Of a stretch of 64,000 nt of DNA, positions 11,559-26,543 are shown piece after piece. Source of the stretch: Lobosporangium transversale (lineage: Eukaryota > Mortierellomycota > Mortierellomycetes > Mortierellales > Mortierellaceae). Position 1 is the first letter of the stretch; the number at the start of each line of letters is the position of its first letter. Below the pieces are notes generated by a model that did no database searches, was not told the DNA's origin, and saw only the letters and a list, made by a program, of their open reading frames with translations. The stretch spans positions 372,001 to 436,000 of the forward strand of contig NW_019029003.1 in assembly GCF_002105155.1 (NCBI RefSeq). The letters are read 5' to 3'. The translations under genes were made by a program, and so were the position numbers.

Positions 11559-13900
11559 AATATGCAGTCAATGTTTATACCATTTATGATTGTATCCACA
11601 TATGGATGTAGATATAAATATAATATCCTTCCATACCACACAACGCAATCCAACACAAGAAAGAATGCCGCAGTGGTGATGGGTGGAGCGAAAGAGAAAA
11701 AAAGGAGGATTGGAGAGAAGAAAGAAAAGGGGTGGGGGGGATGAGGTTAATCAATCAATCAATCGATACATAAATCCCAAGATACACATATTTTATGAAT
11801 AAACTGGACTGGATGTCACACACGTATAAATATATAAAGGTATATCTTATTGTATACAGTATAATATATAAATATAAATATATAATAGGATAATAGTAGT
11901 ATGAGAGGAGAGTATTTAAACGAGTTGTTGATGTCAATCTATTACGTATTATCGTAAATGCTAAAAAGCAAATAGTAAAATAAAATGTTTGAAATGCAGT
12001 GCCCCATTTTGCAGTCATTTAGTCATTTAGTCATCTAGTTACTAGTCATCTAGTCAGGAAAAAAAAAAAAAAAAAAAAAAAAAATAGTTATGACCGTGCT
12101 TGCAAACTTTTTTTTTTTTTTTTTTTTTTACCCCTCCTTCGCCTCTTTCTTTCTTTTCTTCTCTTTCTTTCTTTTGTACTTCTCTCTCTCTCTCTCTCTC
12201 TCCTCTCAATTTTAATTTGTAATTATTGAAAGGCAGAGTTTGTTCATCTCTGATCACTTTCATTTCTCATCACTCCATCGTTCCTTTTTCCATTCTCCCA
12301 TTGTCCATCCATTCTTCAATCCAACCTCTATTCAATTTCAAGCTGAATTCATTCCATTCCATTCCATTCCGTTCTATTTTCATTTATCTCTTTCTTATTC
12401 CCCATAAAAAAAAAACATTATTCTCTCATTCTTTCACGTTCAATCTCTCCTTCATTCTTTCTTCTTTCTCTTCTTCTTTGAGTAAGTCACGGGAACTGAT
12501 TTCAATACGAAATAACACCTGATTCATTCGTTCAACATCCTCTTTCTCTCTCTCTTTCATTCAACCTCTTACCTTTCTTATATATCCTTATCATCAGTAA
12601 AGGATATTATTCAAGCCATCAATCACTTGTCCAAAACGTAATTGCGCAAGGAGTCTTTTTTTTTTTTTTTTTTTTTTTTCTTCTCCCTTCTCCTCTCTTC
12701 AATAACAGCTACAACAATAACAGGCAACAACAGCAACAGTAACAGTAACAGGCAGCGACAGCAATAAATTATTTCAGTACACTTCGTTAGGGTTTCATAC
12801 TTGGTGATGAGACGCATAAATGAAAAGGATTTAAAAGAAAAAAAATTGTGAAGGGGGGTCTACATCTGGGGAGACTGATAAAAAAAAAAAAAAAAAAAAA
12901 AAAAAGTTCAAGAGAAATCAACCTTCTTAAAAAGTACAGGGAAGAGCTTATCTGGCAAAAAAAAAAAAAAAAAAAAAAAAAAAAGAAACAGAGAAGCCTA
13001 TTCTATCCACAAGTGGATGCTTTGCTCCCCATCTGTTTTAGGCAAGCAAAGCATATTCCGTTCGCTCCCTTGGCTCTTTCACTCTCTTTTATTTCTCTTA
13101 TTTTCTTGAACTCCTTGCATTGCTTTCGGCTCTTGTCCCATTTCCTCATCAAGGTCGATACAGAGCAAAAAAGAAAAAAAAAGAAAAAAAAAGAAAAAAA
13201 GAGGTAGATAGAGAGGAGAGGATAGAGAGATGGCTGTCTCCCTTTTATTTTTCCCAAGAATAAATAAAAAAAAAAAAAAAAAAAAGCGATTGAGCTACAG
13301 ACAATGTGAAATATGGAAATATGGCGTATTTTTATAATAATCATTTCATTTTGGAGCAATTGAAACGAAACTGACCAATTTTTTTCTTTTTTTCTCTTTC
13401 CCTCTTATTAATCGTCCAAATCCATCTTTGCTCACAAACATTCACACATTCTCTCACATTCATCACGCACATACTCACATTTTTTCATTTCTCCACATTT
13501 CTCTCTCCTTATCTCTTTCTCTTTCTCTTTCTCTCTCAATCTCTCTCATACACTCTTACATTCTCCTCATCCACCGTCGATCATTTACGTCTTTCGACGT
13601 ACACACACATACATGTGCCCTTCATCCTCTTACCTCTCTTGTATCTCTCAGATTAATCAGCAAAAAGAAACGTGTACACTCAATCATAATACACGGACAC
13701 AAGAAATACAATCGCTGTGCTTCTCCATCCCCTTATCCGCACATTCTCATCTTTTCTTTATAACAAATTCCCATCTACATTCTTCTCCCCCCCCCCTCTT
13801 TCCCCATTATTCGGTCCTATTCATTATCGTGATCATAACGTTCCTTGTCCTTTTTCATCTTATTCTTCACCTTTAATTTCATTTACTTGAACCAACTTCT

Positions 13901-13929
13901 AATCTATCTATCTATCTATCTATCTATCT
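13901..13929. repeat. (ATCT)n microsatellite
   Basis: Seven or so ATCT tetranucleotides lie about 90 bp upstream of the histidine kinase ATG, within its pyrimidine-rich leader. Confidence 0.9.
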
Positions 13930-14016
13930 TTTTTTTTTTCTTTTTTCTTTTTTCTTTTTAATTTTTTTTTTTTTTTTTTTTTTTAATTTTCATTTTATTT
14001 TTACTTCTGTGTGGAC

Positions 14017-14541
14017 ATGGACTCTAGTCTTGTCATCGACCACACAGGGGGCAATTCATCCCGCACAAATACAACATATACTGCCTCCTCTACCGCCGAT
14101 ACTGACAACACTGATATCATCCCTAGTAATATAAAGATCATCGGCGCCAGTACAGAAGGCAGGACGGACTCTGCTTTGCGGAACATGACTACAAGTACTG
14201 CCGCTGCCATGGCCCAACAGAGTCTCAACACTACAACTGCCTGCATAGACGCAGGCGATGAATCAGAACCCCACCTTCATACTCCGCCTCAACAACAACA
14301 ACAACGGGAACAGGCCAACGACACAAAAATTGACTCAATACAGGTCAATGCTCCAAACACCAATCAAAAATCCTCTGTCCCTCCATCTGAGGATTCATCC
14401 TCTATCAACTCTCACCAATCCCTGCCAACTATCACTTCTAGGACTTCAACATCCTCCTCCGTATCCTCCATTTCATCTGCATCCTCTTGCTCTACTACTA
14501 CTTCTGATGACCATCATTCACAAGGTAAGATTTACTAGTCC

Positions 14542-14572
<31 letters not shown>

Positions 14573-17500
14573 TATTTATTTCTTTATTTATTTTTTATTT
14601 TGGGAGCCATGTCATTCCCGACGACACAATGATGATAATTATGATAATTTTGCTCTCATTTTGGTCCGTTGGCTTAGTGCTAATTCTTCCTCTCTTATTT
14701 TATTTATTTATTTATTTTCATGCATCACCAATGTGTTCCTGTTTTAATGTAGCCTCAAAATCCTCCTTTTCTTCAAAAAGGAAGGCTGCAAGGTCCATGT
14801 CGCTTGCATCAACACCCGCATCTATCTCTGAGCTGTTTCGTCGCCAGAGCAGCACAACTAGTTTGGGCAGCATCCTCACACCCTCAACTCCATATTTGGA
14901 AAGCAAGAGCTCCGATCCCATTCAAGGTCCAATTCAATTCGGTTTTGGCTCCTTCCTTCTTTGGCTAAAAGATCATCCTTCCTCATCCAAGGTTGGATCT
15001 GAAAACCTCGGCAGGTTCTTACTAGTCAAGAGTGCCTCCTTAATTGCTGCCTGTCTGGGCTGTGTCTACGGTCTGGTCTTTGACAAGCAACTGTCCATCT
15101 CCGCTTGCTCCTTTCTTCTCTTCTTCCTGCCCGCTGTCCAAGGCGCCACAGGCGCAACCCGTCTATGTGGACTCATTCTTTCTCTAGCCATCACCGCAGT
15201 CTTCATAAACTTTCAGATGCGGACCATCCCTTTGTTGGGTCCCAGTCTCGAGACCACACTACTCTTTGCCTTACCCCTCGTGACTGGAATGCTTGTCGGA
15301 CGCAGAGTTGGCCTAGCTTCCTGTCTGGCAATCATTCTCTATTCTATTGAAGAGTATCGCGAGAAAACTAAGGTTAGTACAAAGTACATGTCTTAATGAT
15401 CATCGTTTGTGGAATCTTTTAAAGTTTTAATGTGTTTTATTTATTTTTATTATTATTTAAAAAAAAAAACCTTTTTCTTGCTAGGATGGAGTGCTCTCCG
15501 AGGAGGAAGCTTCTCGTCTGTGGGCTGGCTTCGGTGCCTTTTGGGTTTCAGTCCTGTTCTTGGGAGCTATGACATGCCTATACCAATGGTGTGTCGATGT
15601 CTGTGTTCGCGACGCCAACCTTTTCAAGGACATTGCTGTTGCTAACGCAAAGTCAAAGGATGGTGTTGTTTCATCCGTCTCTCACGAACTGAGGTAAGCA
15701 CCCTCCTTTTCCTGCTTTTGTCTTTGATAATGATAACAGACTCCTAGATTATCATTCAAAAAAAAAAAAAAAAAAAAAAAAAGTATATTTCCTGAATGGG
15801 GTTTAGCATATTAACTTTCCATGTTTTCCTCATATTTTATCTTGCTTCGCCAGAACTCCTTTGGCCGCATTGATTGGATGGACCGAACTCTTGATGAGTG
15901 ACCAGACTCTTAGCTCGAGTGCCCAGTCAACTGTGTCAATGTTGCATTCATCAACACTGTCGCTACTCACAATCTTGAATGCGCTCCTGGATGTGTCCAA
16001 GGTATCTGCAGCCAAAATGACGAATTGCAGTCAAAATTTCAATCTGCACGATCTCGTGCTCGATACCGCTAGGATGATGACCGGTCTCTCCGGTACTCGC
16101 ACTGTAGAATTACTGGTCGACTTTAGTGCTCAAGTCCCGGAATTGGTTCGTGCTGACCCAGGAATCATCAAGCAAGTCCTTGGCAATTTGATCTCAAACG
16201 CCATCAAGGTAAATGGGCCAGAACATCTTCCTATCTCCCCCAACAATGTTTCTATTACGACTGAACATCCCTCCCTAATATATATATATATTTTTTTCTT
16301 ATTCTTCTTCTTCCGTACCTTAATAGTTTACTGATGTTGGTTATGTCAACGTCGGAGTTTCTTTAAAGGACGAGGACGACGATACTGTCACTGTCGAGTT
16401 TGTGGTTCAGGATACTGGGAAAGGCATTGCAGAGGAGCAAAAGGATAAGCTCTTTGTTGAATTCAGTCAGGTCGAGGGTGGCAAATGCAAGACTCACGAG
16501 GCTGGAACTGGCCTAGGTCTGTTTTTGGTCAAGAACTTGGTCGAAGTTATGAACGGTACTGTCTTTGTTGATAGTAAACTTGGCGTGGGCTCTACATTCG
16601 GATTTGTAGTCAAGATGGAGAAACAGTTCCTCGCTTTTAGGACACCCGGTTATGATCATGTTGTCACTGTTTCGTCTGCCTTCCAGGCTGGAACCGTTCA
16701 GCTAGATCCTGCTTCGCCCGTCCTTCCAGTTACGCCAGGCCTTGCCCGTAGCACGACACCCATGCCCATGAACGATTCTGTAGCGGGTATCAAAATCACC
16801 CCTGTTTCAACTCCTGCTGCCACTCCCAAGGATCAAAACCAAGCTAAAGATTACTTCACCTTGCAGCCCTCCGAGGTCACGCGCGCAAATGCCAACAACA
16901 TCACGCTCAGAACTCGTGACCACGCCTTCCTCTCCAACCGCCAGTACTACCTTCATTCTCAGTGCAATTACTTTGAGGACTTTTTGTGGAACACTGCTGC
17001 AGGCCGTTGGAAGGCACATGGCGTTCGACGACTGTCATATGAAGAGTGCACCTATGGTTGGCAAACAGACTTTGGGCTTGATGACTCTTTGGCCCGTTTT
17101 GGAGATGTGTTCTTGATCGACCTGAGTCCCAGCACCAATCAACCAAAGCTGGAGAGTGTACTCACGGACCAGGAATATGCGCGCCAGTTCCTGGCAAAGC
17201 TTTCACAGCTGCTGATTATCAGAGCTGAGGCACGTGTTGGCATTGCTCGTCAGGCCTCCATCATCTTATTTTACCCCTTTGGCCATCCCCCATCACTAGG
17301 TCAGGAACCTCTGCTGACGCTGGGACAGTATTATCAAATCTCGCTCTGCCGTAAACCGGTCTCGGAGCGTGCCTTGGGTGCCATTATCAAAAGACAAGTC
17401 GTCACCATCCAAGCCAGTGTTAATGAGGAACCCTGTGCCACCCCAAGTCCTGCGCCTGCACCCGGTACACCATCCATGCCTGCCAAGGCTTTTGACTTTG

Positions 17501-18561
17501 AGCATGGGCTACGTCTCGGTCGACAAGAAGGGGCCAAGAAGGCTACTTTTGCCCCATCATCCACTAATGATCCAAAGGATGTAAAGGCAACCAAAGATCT
17601 CAAATCAACATCGTCCGTAGAGTCACCTCAACCACAGGCACCCAATCCCAATGTCGCTCAAACCCAAGCATCTCATGTACGATTTGCAAAGAGGAATGGG
17701 TCAGTTCCCAAGCTTGCCTTGAATGGGGATGCCGCCCTGGCACAACCGTCAGAATCTGGGTCGAAGCCTGTAGAGAAGGTGGGGAGGCCAATCAAGAGCC
17801 TGTTGAAGCGCGCCTCTGCAAATGCCAAGAGCAAGTTACGACCCGCTTTGATGTCCTCGGAGAGTATCCAGAGCCTCAATGCGGAAGGTAAGCGGGTGCT
17901 GATTGTTGATGACAACTCCTTCAATCGCAACCTGCTGTACCATCAACTGACTAAGCTTGGCGTGTCTCGCGTTGACCAAGCAGGATCCGGACAAGAAGCT
18001 GTCGACACCTTCCTTCCTGGTATCCACGTATTAGTTCTGATGGATCTGAAGATGCCCACAATGGGTGGCTTCCAAGCGACAACACTGATTCGTCAGAAGG
18101 AAGCTGAGCACTGGGGTCCAACAGCTGTTATTGCAGAGCCGTCCAAGGGTTTGCCTATTATGAGTACTTTGAACGAAAGTTGGATGGATGATAACTGTCC
18201 TTGGTCCCCCGAGCGTTTTGCGGGCCCTCCAGATGTTTCACATCGACGAAGCTCTGGTGGATCCTCCGGCGCACTCTCCTCATCACCCAAGGCCACCAGA
18301 GAGCGATCAAAGAAAACGGACGCATCGCCCTCCAACATGGACGAGCCAAACTCTACTGAAGAAAACAACATCAATCCTAATCCTAAATCAGAAACAGTTC
18401 ATCCAGCCAGCATCGTTGCCTTGACTGCAGATTGGACAGCAGAGATTGGCGAAGACCGTGAAAAGGCTTTGAGCGGTGGATTTGATGATGTCATGGTGAA
18501 ACCAATTTCACTACCTTCGTTGTCAATCCTGCTGGAACGATACATGGAGAACAGGGATTGA
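14017..18561 (+). CDS. Membrane-bound hybrid histidine kinase
   Basis: Five exons (14017-14524, 14753-15372, 15485-15693, 15854-16208, 16327-18561) join in phase to give 1308 residues. The N-terminus is Ser/Thr-rich and disordered. Residues from about 250 to 410 carry about six hydrophobic segments. The phospho-accepting H-box SHELRTPLAALIG spans the exon 3/4 junction with His443. The ATPase N-box NLISNAIKFTD is formed across the exon 4/5 junction, followed by DTGKGIA near 592 and GTGLGLFLVK near 624. A degenerate receiver lies at roughly 720-890. A full receiver has acidic pocket DD at 1092-1093, phosphoacceptor Asp1137 in MDLKMP, Thr1264 and Lys1289. Family knowledge says such kinases feed phosphate to an HPt protein and the stress MAP-kinase pathway. 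I cannot assign a stimulus or a named group. Confidence 0.9.
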
Positions 18562-18934
18562 AGTATTTTATTCTTCTCCACTCCATGACTTTTATTTTTT
18601 TATTTTCTTTTCTTTTTTTTAACCGAAAAAATTTTTTTTGCGATAGCTCCACCACATATCGCATGTACACTACATTACACTACACTTTCTACAATACTTT
18701 TTTTTTTTTTTTCTTTTTCCTTTTTTTAAATACCTTATGTTCCACTGTACGACTATATGCCACATAGATTTTTCCTTTCTTGTCAGAACGTCATGACACC
18801 TGTAAAATTGTATCAACACATATCTCTCTTCATGTAATAAAAATAAAAAAACCAATGAGAACAAAAAAAAAAAAAAACTAAACAGACTAGCAAATGTCAA
18901 GTGTTGGTCCCAAATGTTTTATTGAGGAAATAGC

Positions 18935-18972
<38 letters not shown>

Positions 18973-18992
18973 GAATGAGCGTCTTCTATATT
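18562..18992. other. Convergent 3' intergenic region
   Basis: This lies between the 3' ends of two convergent genes. It holds T runs (about 18609, 18699) and A runs (about 18860, 18938) that may serve 3'-end formation on each strand. No gene seen. Confidence 0.5.
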
Positions 18993-20976
<1,984 letters not shown>

Positions 20977-21428
20977 GGTGAAAAGCTACTGTCTGACTCT
21001 GTCTGCTTTCCTACTGTCTCTCCTTTTTTTTTTTTTTTTTTTTTTGTCGATTATCCTTCCTTTAGGTGTTTCACAAGACAGAACTGCAAAAAAAAAACTA
21101 ATTTGTAATTGAATGTATGTTTATGGAGGGATGAGGAAGAGGAAGAGAAAGAGAAAAAGAAGAAATATATCTATTTGAATATATGTGTATGTGTGTTTAT
21201 TAGCTTCGTTCTTTTCTTTTTTTTTTTTTTTTTTTTGTTCAGAGCAATGAAAGAAAGGAAAAAAAAAAAAAAAAAAAAAAGTATGCGTGCGTAATGAGGG
21301 ATGAAATCTGTGCTGTTTCTGCTTACGCGTGTCTCGCGTGCATCACCACTTTTATTCAAATTTATGCAGCTCATACGATCGGTGCAGCTTCTCAAGCGCA
21401 TCTCATTTTAGTCACATGATATGAGAAA
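20977..21428. promoter_or_regulatory. RPT6 promoter side and 3' flank of transporter gene
   Basis: This gap holds the RPT6 upstream region and the downstream end of the transporter gene, both minus strand. It has T and A runs at about 21024-21045, 21218-21236 and 21259-21280. I found no gene and no clear proteasome-type promoter element. Confidence 0.4.
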
Positions 21429-24400
21429 CTAACTCAAACTGAACGCGTATTGTGACATCAAGTTCAAACGCTCTAGAAAAAAAAAAAAAATAAAAAAATA
21501 AAGAGAGATAGGAGCGAGTAAGTTTTTGAATACTTCTCTGCACTTCAAAAGACATTTGAATCTAAAGACAAAATTACCTGCAGAGTAGCTCATGGCGATT
21601 CTCATAAACTCAACAGCAAGAGAAGGATCGTCCTTAACCATCTTCTGGAACTGGTCTTGACTTAAACCCCAGACCACACCATCTGTCTCCGATACCAAAG
21701 TCGATGTTCGAACCTGACCCGTAAAAAGCCCAATCTCGCCCGCAATGGTGCCAGGAAGAGCCACCTCTGCTGTCCGTCGAATCACACCACTGTCTTGGAA
21801 TTCTTGTATACTTCGCATCGTGCCCGTTTCAATTATATAAAGCCCATCGACTGGTAATCCACCTTGACGCCAGAGTATTGTACCGGCCAACACTGTCTTA
21901 CGTGTAAAATACATGCTCAGCTGTAAAAAGAAATCGATCGGATTCTCACGTGTATCCGAGAATGCAGCCAAGAGTGTCGGAACGGGTTCTTGAAGATTCA
22001 TAGGTTGTGGAATAGGCCGATCATGTGCTGTTTTAATATTATTGTTAAGCATAAAAATAAGACCGAAGAATATTAGTTATTTTAGAGTCAGCCTCTTTTC
22101 CACATCTTGTAATGAGATGAATAATGTCGTATTCTTACCCAATAATGTGTCGCGGGCCACATTGAACAGAAAGCTTTTTCGCGGACTATTGGGAATTTGC
22201 TCAGAAAAGAATCGGCTGGTTTCTGAATCTCCATCCTCTTCTTGAGCAGCCGTTTCCTCCAACTGTCGTTGCCGTCGAGCCGTCTCTATGGCCGATGCCT
22301 TCGCTCGATAAAACGTCTGCAACAAGCAATTCTCGCAATATTCGAGCGCCTCGCTTAACCCGGGGAACACCTGAGTATCGAAACTCTCCTGAATTGGTTG
22401 GCCATGACCATGGCCTTCACTCATACCATTACCAGAGCCTGCGCCCCAGACGCCAACCATTTGAAGCGTCCTACTCATTTCTTCGTCCAAGCCAGAAAGA
22501 ACTAAGCACACGCCTTTAGCACGCACAGTCCGCCGGATTCGACCAAATCCCTCTGCTGCAGAGAAATCAATGTCGCGGACCAAAGCAAAGTCCAGGACCA
22601 AGAACTGGATTGGATTAGATTCCCACCGGCGACGTGAAAATACATCCCGAATAGCCATTTCAACTTTGTTGATCGTTCCAAAGAACATGTCACCTTGTAG
22701 TTTGAAGATGTAAATCTGACGGCCGACTTGTCGAAGGAATTTTTGTTGTCGATAGACACGCCTGACTGTCGACTTGGCTGATTCACCCGTGCATGAATAC
22801 CGGATACATTCCTTACGAGAATTCTTAACCACAAAGAATACACAGGCCAGCAAGATACCCACAAAGATACCCTCGACGAATCCGAGCGCCGCCATGAAGA
22901 CGACAATCAAGATAATCGTAAGATATTCGAAGCGATGAACAAGACCCCAGGTGTCTAAAAGGGCTTCTTTAACAAGGTCCATACCTAGATGGAAGATAAG
23001 GGCACCAACTACCATCACAGGAATATAGCCTACTATCCATGGGCCTATAAGAAACACAATAAGCGTAGCTACGGCGAGCATGATCCCTGCCACTCGGCTG
23101 TTACCACCAGATTTAATGAATAACACCGAATTTGTATACACCAGATAGTCTAAGTATATGTTAAGAGACATGGACGGATAGTGTCTTGTCAGCTTATAGA
23201 AGTTTGCTTTAAAAGAAAGGGAGAAAAAGACAATAGAAACCAACTTACTCTGAAGCGTTCCGAAGCAACCACTCAGTAGATTAGAATAGCCGTGTGCAAC
23301 AAGTTCGCGGTTGATATCGACGTTGTCTTGTCCTGTGGATACAGCAAGTGCAGGCACATTGATTGGAACATGCAGAATTCCAAAAAATGTTAATGCAAGC
23401 ATCACAGGCACTGTTTCCAAAATGGCACTCCAATTGGTTTTCCCGAGATCTATTGTTAATAACAACAACAATGACAGCATTGAGAACGTTAGCGAGATAT
23501 CAGTATTGTGTTTCTTCCGTGAGATACCCAAAAAAAAAAAAAAATTGTCATACCAAAAAAGGTATAAAATTGCCAGCCTGGTGCATTGCCTGATGGCATC
23601 GGAAAAACCCATCCATTTTCACGGAGCATATCCCAGTCAAAGCCGGCAATAGCTACAATCAGATAAAAAAGCATTGGGACAGCCATGAAGAATGTCGGGA
23701 TCAAGAACGGATGTTTAATCTTGCGCTGCAGTAAACGTAGCACGAGTGCCAGCGACAGCGGTGTAAACCAGAGTGAGAAGACATGGTGGTTCAGGAATAG
23801 AAATCTAAAAGTCTCATAAGAGTATGTCAACTCAGAGGTCATTCTCGAAGTCACCTCCAAACCAGTAATGACCAAGAACCAGCCTACACCCCCGATGCAT
23901 CCCACTAGGATATGGCGAGGAAAGAACGCAATCAAAGACCCAAGCTATATTTATGATGAATGAAATATGTTAATTTTTTTTTTTACATGTTAATTTGTCT
24001 TCCATTAGTGACTACAACAACCGTTATCCTTTCCAACCAACCTTGAAGTATCCAAGAGACATGAAGGCTGCACCAGTCATAATGGCGCTAAGAGCATACG
24101 CGAGGATAGTAGTCGCAATAACCTCATCCTTGTTTTCAGCTCCAAGTCTTCCCACAATTGTTTCTGCCCTATGCATGCAAAGACCCACAGACAGAGATAA
24201 ACGATGATTACTCATCATTTGTGTTACACACTTGTGGAAGAAGGTTTTCATGCTACATAATAGGTCTCTCTTCTTCGCGCTAAAAAGCTTGTTTTTCCTC
24301 CCCACCCCCTTTTTTTTTTTTTTTTTTTTTTTTTTCAGCACTTACATCAAATGCAAGAATGGAACCACCTCAATCATCATTCCTCCGTTCCCGCCTTTAA

Positions 24401-25769
24401 AAGCACTGCCGCCAAGAGAAAAGACTAGTTGAGAAATAATACAGCTCACAAAAAACATGGAGATGCCATCAGGTCCAAGAGATTGAAATGGAGCAGTGTT
24501 GAGCGGGAAAATGATCAAACCTAATATGGAATAAAAGTAAAATTTTGTATTAGAAAGTCAACAAATCGTGAAAATTCAAAACAGACACAACAAGGCGCAC
24601 TCACCATATGAGATGGCATCTAAAAGATTTAAGAGCAAGCCGAGAACAACTGCTGGTAGAAAGCCGATAGGTTCATATAGGCACTTTTGAATAATCATTT
24701 TTGAAGTCCACTTGTTTGATTTAAAGTCATCCCAAGCACTCTCCTGTGTCGTGATAAGGCTACTCATGGATCTTCGTGGCCGACAATATCGTCCTTGATT
24801 TCTAACATTGGTTCCAACACTATCATATCCATTCGTTAATGCGGTCTGCGGGAGGAGCGACTCTGCCTCATCACTCGAGAATGTCTCGTCCTGTGGTCCA
24901 ATAAAAAAGTTCTTCCATCGAGCCAAGAATCCAGTGGCGTCAGTGGACGATGACACCAACATATCCTCACCCTCGCCACCCTCTACAATATGGCCATCTC
25001 CAGCGGCTGATGTTGTCATTGTCGTCCTTGTGTTATGGCGACTGAGGGTATGGTCAAGGGATGGATCTTGGGACGATACTGGGTGTGGTTTTTGAAAGGG
25101 GCTCAAGATGTTGTTGTCGCTGTCATTTACTAAAAGTGCTGTTGTTGGTGTTGCAGCTGATGTAGAGGATGATGCAGCTTCTGGTCTTCCTGTGCTTTGA
25201 CCATTAGATTTCAAAAGCATACTCAATCCACTGGAAGGGATTTCCCTGTCCGGAATGCCCTCGAAAAGTTGTTGACGGCGGACGCCAAACGATGATGAAA
25301 ACAGTGGTTGATTAAACTGAAGTGAACCAGTATTTCCAGCCATACCCATACTAGACAACGAGGTGCTCGTCGCTAGTGAAGTGCCCGCTACAGCTGCAGG
25401 GAGATCCAAGGTATGGAGCTGTTCCAAATGTCCAAGTGCCAAGGATTGCTCACGGATCAAAGATGATGAGAACAGTACTTGAGATGTAAATGACATAGCG
25501 TGCGGTTGCAATAGAGGATCTTCCAATAGTGCGGAATTAATGGAGCTCCTTCGTTGGCTAACCACTGAGGCCACATCGCCCATGGATCTTGTGTCTGACA
25601 GCTTGTGTGTTGTATTATCAATCGTACTCGTACTCGTACTCGTACTCAGATGGCGGCCACTATGATGTGGATCTGTGATAGATGTAGAGCTAGTGGCTGA
25701 TTTTCTGAGAGGAGGTCGGCCAGAAAGGCTACTCGACTGAAAGTTTGTGCCGTGCGGATTTAGCGACAT
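21429..25769 (-). CDS. VSB1: SulP/SLC26-family transporter with STAS and cyclic-nucleotide-binding-like domains (Vsb1-like)
   Basis: Eight minus-strand exons join in phase: 24605-25769, 24346-24520, 24042-24168, 23554-23944, 23249-23449, 22139-23149, 21578-22027 and 21429-21472, giving 1187 residues. The first 360 residues are Ser/Thr-rich and cytosolic. The transport core begins with EPIGFLPAVVLGLLLNLLDA and includes PRHILVGCIGGVGWFLVITG and NYLVYTNSVLFIKSGG. A STAS domain lies at about 825-930 (FLVLDFALVRDIDFSAAEGF). A cNMP-type domain lies at about 1045-1160 (GLYIIETGTMRSI, GEIGLFTGQVRTSTL). This SulP-STAS-cNMP arrangement matches yeast YGR125W/Vsb1, a vacuolar protein needed for basic amino acid storage. 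Substrate and location are inferred from that match. Whether the cNMP fold binds any nucleotide cannot be told, because the usual Arg-Ala in the phosphate cassette is Arg-Thr. Confidence 0.88.
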
Positions 25770-25872
25770 TGAAAGGCGTCAGGATGCACAGAGAGACTGG
25801 CTGGTCTTGTGGTTAGCTGGTGTAAACGGCAATGAGGGTGTTTTCAGAAAAGAAGGAAATGGAAGAATGATT

Positions 25873-25911
<39 letters not shown>

Positions 25912-26543
25912 GATTGTAGTCTCGTGCTCTTCTTTCTTTTCAAGCTCCACTATCCAATATTTTAAAAAGAAGATGATGTTGCCGCTGATGTTGATGATGT
26001 CGTTGAGTCTGTATTAGTTTATGTGAATGTGGCAGAGATGATGCCTAACATCTTATGACATATCCAGATCTGAGTAAAAAAAAAAAAAAAAAAAAAAGGA
26101 GAGAATGACGAGCATCAAAAGCAGTAATGTTTACCCCCTGTAGACTGAATGGACTTACTCTCTTTTTCCTACAGCACAGACATTTGTTGTCAATTGTTAT
26201 CATAAATACTTTTTTTTTATTATAATCGCGTGGATATTTGGTATATGTATTTCCAAAGTGAAAATAATAGTCAATAAGTTAAAAAAAAAGAAGACAAAGA
26301 TACAATAAGAAAAAGAATCATGACCACAATAATAAAGTACGTGAAATATAAACAAGGACGATGCAAAAGAGCAACAGGACAAGGCGCGTGAAATAAAGAC
26401 ATAGAATAGCGAACAAAAGAGACTGTAAACATCAAAGGCATCAAAAGCATCTGGACATGAAAAAGGACGTAAAATAAAATAAATAAATAGTTAAATAGTT
26501 AAATAAATAATGGACATAATGAAGGCAAAAGAAACAGGATGCT
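25770..26543. promoter_or_regulatory. Intergenic region between transporter and CDC24
   Basis: It contains the upstream region of the transporter gene and the 3' flank of CDC24. There is a T8 run directly followed by a long A run at about 25871-25907 and another A run at about 26076-26097. No gene seen. Confidence 0.4.

Larger units (their letters stand above)
7423..14016. other. 6.6-kb gene-poor, microsatellite-rich intergenic region
   Basis: No reading frame here is longer than about 120 codons, none shows a recognisable domain, and most open frames are created by homopolymers. The region holds repeated A or T runs (about 7532, 8261, 8577, 8868, 9491, 10198, 10402, 11191, 12060, 12109, 12655, 12880, 12960, 13264) and several microsatellites. 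From about 12,100 onward, and especially 13,380-13,900, the plus strand is pyrimidine-rich, resembling the leader that precedes other genes in the window. That part may be 5' leader and promoter of the downstream histidine kinase. A non-coding RNA cannot be excluded. Confidence 0.5.
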
